Of a stretch of 64,000 nt of DNA, positions 1-10,627 are shown piece after piece (the stretch's first letter is position 1; each line of letters opens with the position of its first letter). The notes under the pieces were generated by a model. It searched no databases. It had not been told where the DNA came from and worked only from the letters and a program-made list of their open reading frames with translations. The DNA is taken from positions 28,810,501-28,874,500 of the forward strand of contig CP136890.1 in NCBI GenBank assembly GCA_034359265.1. The letters are read 5' to 3'. The stretch comes from Canna indica. Its lineage: Eukaryota > Streptophyta > Magnoliopsida > Zingiberales > Cannaceae. Both the position numbers and the translations under genes were made by a program.

Positions 1-582
1 GGAATGTTATTGTGGAGCTAAGTACTTTATTGTTTGATTTATTGCTCCATTTTGTGTTGTGTTTTTTTGTTATTTCATTGTATGTGAGTTTGTGTAAACC
101 TAGAGTGCTAGGTTGATTGAGTTGGTGGTTGCCTTGGTGTTAAGGCTTAAATCCACCACTGTAAACTTAGTTTACTAGGATTAGTTGAGTTGTCTCTTAG
201 GTTGAGGTGGGAGAGTGCTCTCGGTAGGAAGGCGGGATACTTCCGGGTGTGGAAGTGCCTCCGGTTTGATCGAGAGCGGAGACTTTTTGGTGTAAAGTCC
301 TCTTTGTAAGAGAAACAATATAATCTAGTAAAGCTAACTTTGTAAATCCTAAGCGGGGTGCTTAGGTAGTGGAGTAGGCATTGGGGCCGAACCACTATAA
401 ATACTTGTGTTAGTATTATTTTCTTTGTGTATCACATTGATTATCTTTATTACTCGCTTCCGCATTTAGTCGTCAATTGTGAATTTCCTAAGTAACTTAA
501 GAAACTATTAAAAATCAAATTTAGGCTAATTGATTAGTTAATACACTATTCATCCCCCTCTAGTGTGGCCATTTCACCATCA
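1..582 (+). repeat. 5' LTR (partial, R/U5 part), family A copy 1
   Basis: This stretch is nearly identical to 3126-3707. It contains the conserved TAGTGG...CCACTA block (about 366-398) and ends just before a tRNA primer site. The U3 and promoter part lies left of the window. Confidence 0.85.
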
Positions 583-584
583 AT

Positions 585-596
585 TGGTATCAGAGC
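585..596 (+). other. Primer binding site, initiator Met tRNA
   Basis: TGGTATCAGAGC is the standard plant initiator-Met PBS. It lies 2 bp after the LTR end, where minus-strand DNA synthesis would be primed. Confidence 0.9.
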
Positions 597-650
597 GGGT
601 CGGAGATTGAGATTTCACCATCTCCCCTACTTCGTCTCTTGATCTGGAAA

Positions 651-2054
651 ATGACACTATAGAGTTTAGCGTCCTCACCTCCTAGGTTCGATGCCTCGAA
701 CTTTGGTCTTTGGAAATATATAATGTACACATATTCAAAGACTAAAGGTTTTGGTGTCCTTAACATGTTAAGACTAGTATTCATTGAGCCTAAGGTTGAC
801 ATGCATGCTTGGAGTGAATTAGATAAGAAAATATTTATGTATAATGGAGATGCCATGAATTGTATTCTTTGCATTTTACCAAATGACATTCTAGAAAAAG
901 TCATGCATTGCTCTTCGGCTTTTGATTTATGGGTCACTTTAAATATATTATATGATCATGCCAAAACTGAAGAATTTGGTACTTTTAATGAAGGTGGTGA
1001 TGACAATGGTCACTCACCTACTACTAATTTTAGTTTTGATGCCCATAGTGCTTCTAGTCAAAGGAGCATTTCTAAGAGCCGAAAACGAAAGGTAATTTGT
1101 CATGCTTGCAAAGAAAAGGGGTATGTGAAGAAAAATTGCCCAAACATGAAGAACAAAGTAAGGAAGAGGTCAAGTGCTTCCACCTCCACCTCTCACTCAC
1201 TTGAAGCACCCTCTAGCCATGACTATGAATCCACATCTAAAGTTAGCCTCATGGATGCTATTGATGAGGTACACTCTCCTTTACCTAGTCATGCTAATAA
1301 AAATGATGATGCTAGCTCTACTAGTTCTCATAACATGTCATATGATGAGTTAGTAGATGAGTGTAGGTAAATATATGCCTTGCTTGTTAGAAAAGATAAG
1401 GAAAATAAAATGTTGAAAAAGGAAAATGTGAAGCTTAATTCTCATTTGCATGAATCCAAACTAGAAAATGAAAAATTGAAATCTAGGTCATTTGATTCAT
1501 GCCATGATAACGTAGAACTTGAGCTTAAGGATGTGAAGCTTAAAAATGATAATTTAAAGAATGAAAATAGCATGTTAAAAATTCAATTGCATGCTATTCA
1601 AAAATCCATGAATGATTTGAAAAGTGAGGTTATTTTCTTGAATAAGAAAGTAAATGAATTCAAAAATGTTTCATCTACTAAGAACACTAGAGTGAGAAAT
1701 GTTTATGTAAAGAATGTCAATGTTTATCATCATTCCCATGCTAAACATTCTACCATTAAACCTCATGTTCAAAAGAAGAATATTTCGTTTAAGAATGCTC
1801 ATGTTCTTCATAGCTCACATGTCAAGCATTCTAGTGATAAATCACATGTCCATAGGGAAAATAAAAAGTTTCATGGACATTGTTTTTGTTGTGGTACATA
1901 TGGTCATGCAATCTTTGATTGTGCATTTAAGATGAACCCAAGTGGTGTTAAGACACTTTGGGTAGCTAAGCCCTCTAACCCCCAAGGACCCAAAGTCATT
2001 TGGGTACCAAAGGTCTCATGCTCTTTAGTAGGGGGAGCAACCACACAAGGGTAA
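651..2054 (+). pseudogene. Ty1/copia-type GAG (broken), family A copy 1
   Basis: GAG would form the virus-like particle and bind element RNA. The start ATG at 651 aligns with the start of the better copy at 25944 (both run PPRFD..SNF.LWK, a DUF4219/UBN2-type gag start). Two stops interrupt one frame: TAG at 660-662 and TAA at 1368-1370. The first zinc knuckle is degenerate (CHACKEKGYVKKNC, Tyr in place of the His). A long Lys/Asn/Glu-rich coiled-coil region follows (about 1380-1690), then His-rich sequence, then a second intact CCHC knuckle (CFCCGTYGHAIFDC, about 1887-1928). The end (..IWVPKV..) aligns with the end of the family B gag at 52.2 kb. No pol follows. The protein cannot be made as one piece. 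Confidence 0.85.
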
Positions 2055-2254
2055 AGGAAATTGAAGAATTGAAGTTGACCATGGACTTCAATGAAGAATC
2101 CATCTTTGGTTGCAACTTCAAGTCATCATGATGCCGTAGGTATGAAAATTGGCATCTAGGTATGTTTAGTATCACCCATGGTTTAAAAAATCAGTCGAAA
2201 CGGTACGGTAAGCCCGATATTTACCGGTTTTTGGGGATTCCGGTATTCGATATC
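2055..2254. other. Junction between gag and 3' LTR, unassigned
   Basis: After the gag stop there is about 60 bp of plausible leftover internal sequence, then about 130 bp (ACGGTACGG / TTTACCGG motifs) matching nothing else here. The 3' LTR joins without its first 500 bp or so (no TGTTGGCTTAAGG start, no clear polypurine tract). This reads as a deletion junction with filler or a scrap of another element. Confidence 0.5.
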
Positions 2255-3707
2255 CTCATCATGATAGAGTTTAGATTTAAGTTGTCTAGATAAATTGTAA
2301 ACCCTCATGATGATGCTAAGAAACCCAAAAACTAATCCCGAACCCCAAAACATGAAAACTCGGAAACTGCCCTGAAATTCACTAAGCCTAGGGAGCTCCT
2401 TGGAGGGCTATATGACCTAGACATTTTCTTGATATAAAAAATGGCGGTAATTATTCCTTGGGTAAAAACTAGATAACGAGGTATTTTAAAGGAATTTTTA
2501 GAAGCCTTTAGCATACCCATATTTGACCCGGGAGATTACAAAATTTCTATTTTCCAGAAATTTGTACTAGACCCCAAAAACTAGATTTTGATTCTTAAGA
2601 ATTTTAATTTTTTAGATATTTTTATTGAATCCAAATAGGAGGTAATCCTTAAAGTTAAGAAATGTTATATAAGATGGCTTAGCGAAGACGGAACCAGAAA
2701 TGAGCAAACGAGTAGAAAAATCAAGCAAACAAGTAGTCTGCCCTGCCCAAGTTCGTTCGACCGACTGGTCGACCGGCGGTATTTCAGTCGATCGAACATT
2801 GCCCAGAATAGGCAGAATGCTCTGGTCGCTCGGGCGGTCGCTTGGTCGGTCGATCGACGATCGACTGGACAAGCGATCGACAGGCTGTAACGGGCAAAAA
2901 ATCGCCCGTTGAGAAGAGAGCTCTCTCTCTTCTCTTTATGGCTTATTAATAGGAAGCCATGAGAGCCTTCCTTCATGATGTTGATCACCTCTAACCTCCT
3001 TGAGCCATCTCTTGATCAATTGTAAGCCTTCATTGAGCAAATCTTATGAAAACCCTAGCTTGAACCTTTCATCTCATTGATTAAGCCTTACCTTCATTGT
3101 TTCATCATCAAAGGCATCAAGAGGAAGCTAGCAATCTTGTTGTGGAGCTAAGTACTTTATTGTTTGATTTATTGCTCCATTTTATGTTGTATTTTCTTGT
3201 TATTTCACTGTATGTGAGTTTGTGTAAACCTAGAGTGCTAGGTTGATTGAGTTGGTGGTTGCCTTGGTGTTAAGGCTTAAATCCACCATTGTAAACTTAG
3301 TTTACTAGGATTAGTTGAGTTGACCCTTAGGTTGAGGTGGGAGAGTGCTCTCGGTAGGAAGGCGGGATACTTCCGGGTGTGGAAGTGCCTTCGGTTTGAG
3401 AGCGGAGACTTTCCGGTGTAAAGTCCTCTTTGTAAGGGAAACAATATAATCTAGTAAAGCTAAGTTTGGAAATCCTAAGCGGGGTGCTTAGGTAGTGGAG
3501 TAGGCATTGGGGCCGAACCACTATAAATACTTGTGTTAGCATTATTTTCTTTGTGTATCGCATTGATTATCTTTATTACTCGCTTCTGCATTTAGTCGTC
3601 AATTGTGAATTGCCTAAGTAACTTAATAAATTATTAAATCGGATTTAGGCTAATTGATTAGTTAACATACTATTCACCCCCTCTTTTGTGTGGCCATTTC
3701 ACCATCA
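2255..3707 (+). repeat. 3' LTR (5'-truncated), family A copy 1
   Basis: Aligned with the complete LTRs at 15732-17504 and 24264-25875, it has the common U3 block, a GGTCGACC-rich array (about 2750-2880), the AACGG/CCGTT dyad (2888-2911) and a weak TATA (TTATTAATA, about 2942). The R/U5 part is a near copy of 1-582. It ends at 3707, where gypsy coding sequence resumes. Confidence 0.85.
2745..2952 (+). promoter_or_regulatory. LTR promoter module (array, dyad, degenerate TATA)
   Basis: Repeated GGTCGACC/CGATCGA motifs are followed by AACGGGC...GCCCGTT (2888-2911) and, about 30 bp on, a degenerate TATA box. The same order occurs in six other LTRs of this window. Confidence 0.6.
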
Positions 3708-4446
3708 ATGACAAGTGCGAGGCGAGCTTTCAGAAGCTCAAAGAGTGCTTGACGTCAACGCCTGTGTTGGCCGTACCTTCAGGCTCAGGAGGATTTGTGG
3801 TCTACTGTGATGCCTCTCGGGTTGGCCTGGGCTGTGTTATGATGCAGTTTGGCAGAGTCATAGCCAGTGCGTCCCGCTAGCTAAAGGTTCATGAGAAGAA
3901 CTACCCACGCATAACCTAGAGCTGGCAGCAATGATTTTTGCACTGAAGCTCTGGCGCCACTACCTATACGGGGAGGCCTGTGAGATTTATACTGATCACA
4001 AGAGCCTCTAGTACTTGCTTACCCAAAAGGAGCTGAACCTCATGCAGAGGAGGTGGCGGGAGCTCCTAAAGGACTATGACTGCATTATTATGTACCACCC
4101 GGGGAAAGCCAATGTAGTGGCGGATGCTCTGAGCAGAAAGTTCATGGGCATCTTGGCCCATTTGGCAATCAGGAGAAGGCCACCAGCTCGGGAACTAGCA
4201 CTGTGCCTGGATGGGGGAGCAGTCCTGTCTATATCAGATTCGGGTACCCTGGTGGCACACCTACGGGTACAGTCCACCTTGGTGGACATATTATGTGCCA
4301 TGCAGGAGGAGGATGTATTTTGTTCCTTGGCAAGGGATCTGGTCCGGAGAGGTGACGCAAATGACGGTTTTAGGGTCAACTCAGAGGGTGTCCTAAGGTT
4401 TAGAGACCAGATTGTGGTGCTTGATATGGTAGAGGTGCGCAGGTAG
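3708..4446 (+). pseudogene. Ty3/gypsy RNase H and connection fragment (broken)
   Basis: Starting abruptly at the LTR junction, the frame encodes the beginning of the retroelement RNase H (..CEASFQKLKECLTSTPVL.., then VVYCDASRVGLG). It continues through [21 protein letters not shown] and [16 protein letters not shown], typical of Tekay/Del chromoviruses. Stops at 3878-3880, 4009-4011 and 4444-4446 are TAG where the related copy at 17.4-18.4 kb has CAG or CAA. A one-base deletion near 3910 shifts the frame. The upstream gag, protease and reverse transcriptase lie left of the family A insertion, outside the window. Confidence 0.85.
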
Positions 4447-4454
4447 GTTTTGGA

Positions 4455-5765
4455 ATGGGCCACCATTCCACTTATACGATGCATTCGGGGGCCACCAAAA
4501 TGTACCCAGACTTAAGGCAACACTACTGGTGGAAGGGCATGAAAAGCGAGGTAGCAGAGTTTGTATCCAAGTGTTTGGTCTGCCAGCAAGTGAAGGCCGA
4601 ACACCTGAAAACCGTGGACCTGCTTCAGAACCTCGAGGTGCCCGAGTGGAAGTGGGAGAAGATCACCATGGACCTAGTGACCGGGCTGCCTAAGTCAAGA
4701 GGAGGGTTTGAATCCATTTGGGTGGTAGTGGATTGGTTGACTAAGACCGCACACTTTATCCCAATCAAAATGACATTTTCTACTGAGCATTATGCCAGAT
4801 TATTTTTAGACAGGATTGTGACATACCATGGTACCCCAGTGATGATCATATCAGATCCAAGTACCCAGTTCACAGCCCGATTTTGGCTGTTCTTCCTGGA
4901 GGCCTTAGGTACTCAGGTGCGATTCGGTACATCTTTTCATCCACAGACGGACGTACAGTCAGAGAGAACCATCCAGACCCTGGAGGATATGCTGAGGGCA
5001 TGCGTCCTCGACATGGTTGGTGGTTGGAAGAAACACCTGCCTTTGATCAAATTTTCCCACAACAATAGCTATCATAGTAGCATTGGTATGGCCCATTTCG
5101 AAGCCTTGTATGGGCGAAGATGCAAATCACTTGTGGGCTGGTTTGAGGTAGAAGGGACTCTTATGGTAGGTCCAGATCTGGTTGAGGAAACGGTAGAGAA
5201 GGTGAAATTGATAAAAGAAAGGTTATTGGCGGCTCAGAGTCGCCAGAAGATGTATGCTGATAAGAAGGCTAGAGAATTGGAGTTCGTAGAGGGCGGCCTG
5301 GTGTTCCTGAAGGTCTCCCCCATGAAAGGGGTGATTCGGTTTGGGAAAAAGGGAAGGTTGAGCCCTAGATTCATTAGGCCTTTTCCTATCCTCAAGTGGA
5401 GGGGCGCTGTGGCTTATGAGCTAGCCTTGCCGCCTAGCTTGAGCAGAGTTCACCCAATTTTTCATGTGTCAATGCTCAGGCGGTATGTGAGAGATGAGTC
5501 GCATGTAATTGAACATTCTGTGGTTGAGGTGGATTCAATAGTCTCGTATGAGGAGAGGCTGGTAGAAGTTCTTGACCGTCAAATTAGAAAGTTAAGGTCC
5601 AAAAAAATCCCCAGGCAGGAAGCTACTTGGGAGGTGGAGCAGGACATGAGAGAACACTATCCTTCCTTGTTTGAAGAACTGGTAAGTCCTTATAGTTCAA
5701 CAAAATTCGAGAACGAATTTCCCTTAAGGGGGGAAGGTTGTAATACCCAGAGTTTTTTAATATAA
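4455..5765 (+). pseudogene. Ty3/gypsy integrase with damaged chromodomain
   Basis: This is the longest open frame of the window (436 codons) and the 3' part of a polyprotein, not a separate gene. The His/Cys zinc-binding head (..TYTMHSGATKMYPDLRQH.. to CLVCQQ) is followed by the catalytic core. All three acidic residues are in place: Asp in MDLVTGLP, Asp in IISDPSTQF, Glu in QSERTIQTLED. The GPY/F-like region and SLSRVHPIFHVSMLRRY follow. The C-terminal chromodomain-like segment lacks about 12 residues between KIP and EATWEVE, compared with the minus-strand copy. The frame runs through the polypurine tract into the LTR before stopping. The ATG used by the frame is only a Met inside the polyprotein. 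Confidence 0.9.
5724..5737 (+). other. Polypurine tract, gypsy element
   Basis: TTAAGGGGGGAAGG lies directly before the LTR start TGTAATACCC. The equivalent tract of the minus-strand element lies at 13073-13090. Confidence 0.85.
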
Positions 5766-7788
5766 AATTTCATTGGTGCAGCCCATCGGATCGGGAACTA
5801 ACTGGGTCGAGTCGAGAGATCGCCGTGAGTAGGAGGTATGAGTTAAATTTTAGACTCATGGCTAATGCTTTTGAAATGTATATGTTGGGTTTACTCAAGT
5901 CGGGTTGAAATCGGGTTCGCAAATCAAGTCAGGGTCCAATCCGGGCTTAGGTTGAGTCGAGTGAGGGGGTAAAGTGAAGAAGGGTATAATTGTCAAAAAA
6001 AATGGAGAAGAGAAAATTAATCCCTCACCCCAAGCCGCCGTGCGGCTCAAGATAAGTTGAGCCGCACGTAGCCCGAGGTGAGGAGGAGAGGAGCTCTTGG
6101 GCGGCGCTGGATCTGTGTCATCGTCGGAGAAATCAGGATCATCTTCATCTCGTCCATCTTCTTCTCTAGTCGAGGTGAGTGGTCTAACCGAGATCCATAG
6201 GGTAGGCGGGTAACCGACCCAAGGTATTGGGGATTTTATCGATTTCTCGTTATATTTCCGTCGTCTCGTCGAAATTTTTATCAAGATCTGATCCTCTTGT
6301 GTATATGTTGTTTAACGATGAAGTTTCACGAAATTTTCCTCGGATTTAGGGGTTGGCTACATGAAGGAAAAAGGGGAAAGGTCATGCCAAAATTTCTCCC
6401 AATTTCCTAGAGTGGTCGTAACCTCTTGGATCGAGTTCTTTTCATGATTGATGTCTCGATTATTCTTGATCACGGGCAAAAACCCTCTTCTTCCACCTTG
6501 ATCAATCTCGGCCGAGCATGAGTAACCTAGGTTAGGTTTGGCCGAGTGGGTGTGAGGAGGGGAAAGGGGCTCAACTTGGTTCATGCTTACATGTAGAGTT
6601 TTATTTCATTGTTTGTGCTGTAGATTTCTCACTTGATGTATGATCTTTAGTAGTGGTAGATTGAGTTTATCATGCTATAAGGAAATGTTCTTGATCACAC
6701 ATATACTATTAGGATTTTGAATGGCATGTGAATCATGGAAATGTTTCATTTATTTTCTAATGTAAATGCCCAATCCTTGCCATGTTATATTCCTTGTTTC
6801 CTTATTGAAATTTAGAAATTTATTGTTGAATTTAATCTCCTTATTTTTGCAAATCATGTGATTATTCATGTGGAAAATTATAGAACGAATTTCCTATGTT
6901 ATATATGTTGTGATGAACCCAAAAGTTGACATTTTCATGCTTATGAAATGTGGTTACACTTAAACATAATGCATAGACTAGGTTTCACACCTAGGGAAGG
7001 ATAGCGGACATTAGTTCTCGACTAGTGCGACCTGAGTAAGGGGTCGGGTCTGGGTTGATGCCTCGGGATTTAGATGGAAGTTTTTTTTTGAGAAACTATG
7101 ATTGTGTATTGTGATTGAGATGATCTACTGAGGAGTACCGATAGCCAGAACAGCTACTACCGAGGAGCCGGACCAGTCATGCAAGATGAGGCCATAGTGG
7201 TCGAATGATACTCAGTCTAAGGGAGCCGATATGGCCAGACCTATTTATTTGCATAGTATGGCCAATTGACCGATTGCCATGATATGACTAGCATAGACTT
7301 CTCACATATGTGCTTGTGTATATATTTATATGTTATTATATCGGGGATTTAAGTGGATGTTTGGAAGGACCGCTCACTGAGTTCCTCATGAACTCATGGT
7401 TTTGTTTGTTGTTGTTTTGTAGAGCCCGACTAGTGAGGTACGACTTGGTGGCATGGTGCAACTGGAGGGCAGGCATTGGCGCAGGTCTCGTAGCAGGCAG
7501 TCATGTAGTCGTAGTCGTGTCGAGTAGGGTTGTTGGACATGCACTGAGTAGTTTTGTTCTTGAAAACTTGTAACTGTTTTAGACTTTGAAACTCGAGTTG
7601 TTTCTGTCGAATTTGAAACCCTTTAAAATTGTTTTGATTTTGAATAAAGATTTGTGCCGCTCTTCCTTATTTCGTGTTGCCTTGATGTACAATGTTTTCA
7701 TATATATTATTGTGTAGTGAATGTGGTAGGTTTCGGGATACCGACACATACCCTGGCCTGTCACGTGACCCTGAGTTGGGGCGTGACA
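5739..7788 (+). repeat. 3' LTR of the plus-strand Tekay-like gypsy element
   Basis: The LTR starts TGTAATACCC after the polypurine tract and ends GGGGCGTGACA. The LTRs at 7904, 10628, 21265, 47116 and 60768 share this start and end in reverse orientation. The only open frames in it are short and unsupported. The 5 bp after it (acttg) should match the flank left of the window. Confidence 0.85.
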
Positions 7789-7840
7789 ACTTGCCTATTA
7801 ATGGAGGACGATATTAATCTCTTGGTAACATGCGACATAC
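7789..7840. other. Short target DNA between gypsy LTR and hAT-like end
   Basis: About 50 bp with no recognised repeat. This is probably the sequence into which both neighbouring elements inserted. Confidence 0.4.
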
Positions 7841-7884
7841 TAGGGGTGGAAACAGGCCAGGCTTTCGCCTTAACATGCCAGGCC
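7841..7884 (+). mobile_element. Left end of a hAT-like element split by nested insertions
   Basis: The terminus TAGGGGTGGAAAC followed by AGGCCAGGC is the inverted partner of GCCTGGCCTC-TTTCCACCCCTA ending at 57514. Flanks gcgacata (left) and gcgatagta (right) look like a decayed 8-bp TSD. Middle parts are at 46804-47115 and 57357-57514. Confidence 0.65.
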
Positions 7885-7903
7885 GTTGCTGATTAACACA
7901 TTT
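7885..7903. other. Unresolved 19-bp junction
   Basis: GTTGCTGATTAACACATTT resembles the subterminal repeats of CACTA-2 (CGTTGCTGAT). It lies between the hAT-like end and a gypsy LTR end. The rest of that CACTA end is missing here. Confidence 0.4.
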
Positions 7904-8427
7904 TGTCACGCCCCGGCCAGGGTATGTGTCAATAACCCGAAGCCTACCACATGCACTAACCATCAACACATAATATGCAATCGAAATAACATAGAAATCA
8001 TAGATCAAAACAACGATACCAAACTTTATTAAAAGTTTGAAACAGTTTTATCAAAGGCAAGTTCAAGAAACAACTCAAGTTTTAAAAAGAAACATCTCAA
8101 GTTTCTTTTTAAAACAACTCAATGTTCTATAGAAACAACTCAGTGCATGCACAATGAGTCTACTCAACACAGCTACGACTATATGATCGTTTGCTACGAG
8201 ATCCGCATCACCACCTGTCTCCAGCCACACCAAGCCATCAAGTCGTACCCCACTGGTCAGGCTCTGCAAAACAAAAATAATAAACCGTGAGTCCACGAGG
8301 AACTCAGTGATCGGTTCTTCTGAGTGGTAACTCTCGGCCATGTACGACCTTCGTATTAAGTGGCATCACTCGGCTAAACATGCCTATAACTAAATAAGAT
8401 CAACAATACATACCAAGTATGTCACAC

Positions 8428-8458
<31 letters not shown>

Positions 8459-9668
8459 CTCATATAGAGGTTCAATCACCGGGCCCGTCAACTAGGATGG
8501 TCAACTAGTCTTAGGAACCCACTGGGTTAGGGATAGCTAGTCCCACCCAACTCGGGCCTACCGTCAGCATGGCCCATTGACGGAATCTCAAGACCCTCCG
8601 CCACTCGGGTCTAACACCTAGCGTGGCCCGCTGGTGCATTCTCAAGACCCTAATCACTCGTTGAGTCGAGTATTAGCCGTTTCGGCTATCGATACTTCTC
8701 AGCCCGACCATCTCAATCACATTACACAAACAAGGTATTCTATAGTTTTCTTATTTAAACCTGGGTATTCACCCGTATCCGGCCCCTCCTCTTGGGCCCT
8801 ACCAGCCGCATAGTAGTGTCTGCTGAATTTTCCTAGGTGTGAAACCTAGCTCGTCCACATACAAGTCTTCCCGACAAATGAAAACTCTATGATTTCCTTA
8901 TAATCATCTAGTATCACTTATCACATTCCTTAAATGTAAACTACATGTCATAAGCGTAGAAATGTCCGAATACAAATATGTCACAACACATAATTTATAA
9001 GGGAATTATTCTACAGCTACTATCATGATTAACCGCATGATTTCAACCATAACATAATTAAATTCTGCATTTTATAAAGAAATTCCAGCAAGGTAATATT
9101 TGATCTAGCATGAAAATTTCAAAACTAGCATCAATCATTCGATAAAGGAAAATTCAAGGAATATGTGCTACCTCATAAATTTCGCTACGTATGTGCAACC
9201 AGAATATGATTCTCCTATAATTGTGAAATCATCTAATTCTACCACAGATTTACTCGTCAAGTAAATGGTCTACGTTTCAATCGATCAACAAGGTTCCTAA
9301 TATGAGGGAGTTGATTTCTCGATCAGTTTTCTCCACCTCCCTGCTTGGCCGAACCTTGAGCAAGGGATACCTTGCTCGGCCGAGCCCTTAAAGATGGGGA
9401 AGAGGAATTCTGACCATGTTTTAGAAAAATGAATCATTAATCTACTTCTTCTCGAAAGGAGATCGATCTAAGGGGTTTAAACCATTCGAGGGAATTGGGA
9501 AAAATTTCGTCATGACCTTTCTCCTTTTTCCTCTATTTGGCCGGCCCTTAAATCATCACGAAATGATCATCTAAAAACAAAATCCATACATCGATGAAGA
9601 ACATGATTTGAGAATTCGAGAAACGTCATCAATCGACGAGAAACGACGCACAAAACCTTGATCTATCA
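7904..9668 (-). repeat. Gypsy LTR, 3' portion, split by CACTA-1
   Basis: Read on the minus strand this ends GGGGCGTGACA and matches the inner sequence of the LTR at 5739-7788. It stops at 9668. Its other part, including the TGCAATACCC start, is at 35645-36168. Together they make one LTR of about 2.3 kb, split by CACTA-1. No matching 5-bp TSD was found for this LTR (left flank cattt, right flank cacac). Confidence 0.75.
8428..8456 (+). repeat. Homopolymer of 29 G
   Basis: Twenty-nine consecutive G within the gypsy LTR. The related LTRs show no such run at the matching place (about 11.1 and 21.8 kb). Confidence 0.95.
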
Positions 9669-10052
9669 CATCTACTCGCGGCTCACCGACGGCCGCCTAG
9701 GCCGTTAGAATTATTCACAGCTTTCCAACAGTCGTAGAGGCCATGGCTGATGTAACCAAATCAGCCGTGGCTCGCATACGACCGCCTAAGGCCGTCGCTC
9801 ATATCTGATGGCGCGCACGAGACGTGAAATAAAATAATATAATACGACGGCTTTGTAGGGGCATGAAAGCCGTCGATGCTATAAATAAGTTAGTAGCCAC
9901 GACTACTAGTGGTCGTCACTTATTAATTGATGGTGCGAACGCAGCACGAAAAAACAACAACAACTCACAGACGCCTTAGAGAGGGCTACGTCGGCCGTCG
10001 GTGATACAATTAATAAATATCCATGGTTCACCGACGGCTGGAGGGCTGTGGG
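9669..10052 (+). repeat. CACTA-1 5' subterminal repeats
   Basis: Many copies of a short ACGGC/GCCGT motif in both orientations (such as CACCGACGGC, GCCGTCGATG). These are the expected binding sites for the TNPA-type protein in En/Spm elements. Confidence 0.65.
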
Positions 10053-10563
10053 TAGGGCTGAAAACCGAACCGAACTAGTCGGGCTCGATTTGGATTCGAC
10101 TCGAAATCGAACAAGCGGGACTCAAATTCGAAATGGATCTGAGCCGAATCCGATCCCCCTTTAGGGTTCGATCAATTAGGCGAGCCGAATATGAATAGAA
10201 GGGTGCTCGACTCATTTTCTCCTCAAGCTACTCGATTCCTCCCGAACTATTCGCGAAGGTGTCGCCGCTCAAAATCACTCGAGCTATTCGAGCAGAGATC
10301 TGATGCAATGTAATTACTACTGGCTTGATCTGTCGAACAGTACTCGGATTCGTACTCGGATTTGTTTCAATCGAACTGTTCGATTGCGAACTGAGTCGAG
10401 CAATTATGAACTCGAGTGCTCGAATATTCGAATCGAGCCGAATATAACTAGCAGGTCTAGGTAATGCTTCGAATTCGAATCGAATTTGAATATGCACATT
10501 TTAAAACCGAGCCGAACATGAGCAGACCAGTACTCGCTTGTGTTCGGTTCATTTTCAGCCCTA
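10053..10563. mobile_element. hAT-type MITE
   Basis: The terminal inverted repeats are TAGGGCTGAAAACCGAAC and GTTCGGTTCATTTTCAGCCCTA. The 8-bp flanks are gctgtggg and gccatggg (two mismatches). The internal sequence is rich in TCGAAT/ATTCGA and has no coding capacity. Confidence 0.85.
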
Positions 10564-10627
10564 GCCATGGGTGATAAGCCTTTTATTTGCGTTTACGCCC
10601 GACCCTTCCTCTTCTTTCTTTCTCTCT
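10564..10627 (+). other. CACTA-1 sequence between MITE and gypsy element
   Basis: A pyrimidine-rich tail (CTTCTTTCTTTCTCTCT) continues directly at 23429 once the gypsy insertion and its TSD are removed. Confidence 0.6.

Larger units (their letters stand above)
1..3707 (+). mobile_element. GAG-only LTR retrotransposon, family A, copy 1
   Basis: The order is partial 5' LTR (1-582), initiator-Met primer site (585-596), a gag-only coding region (651-2054), then the 3' LTR (to 3707). No protease, integrase, reverse transcriptase or RNase H motif lies between gag and the 3' LTR. Both LTRs end with the same variant ATTTCACCATCA, where other family members end in CAACA, so they belong to one insertion. 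The element sits inside a gypsy polymerase gene: RNase H coding sequence resumes at 3708, so its left flank and the matching TSD (expected atgac) lie outside the window. It is related to the copy at 24264-27227 and resembles the TR-GAG class of non-autonomous elements. Deletion from a full copia element cannot be excluded. Confidence 0.85.

Noticed and set aside
147..395. 82-codon minus-strand frame, recurring at 3327-3563 and 25481-25690
   Set aside because: It is antisense to the R/U5 part of family A LTRs. It recurs only because the LTR recurs.
585..596. tRNA gene signal
   Set aside because: TGGTATCAGAGC matches the 3' end of initiator-Met tRNA in complement but is only a retrotransposon primer site. 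No cloverleaf surrounds it.
7310..7573. 87-codon hydrophobic frame
   Set aside because: It lies inside the gypsy 3' LTR and corresponds to no known protein. The minus-strand relatives of this LTR do not keep it open.
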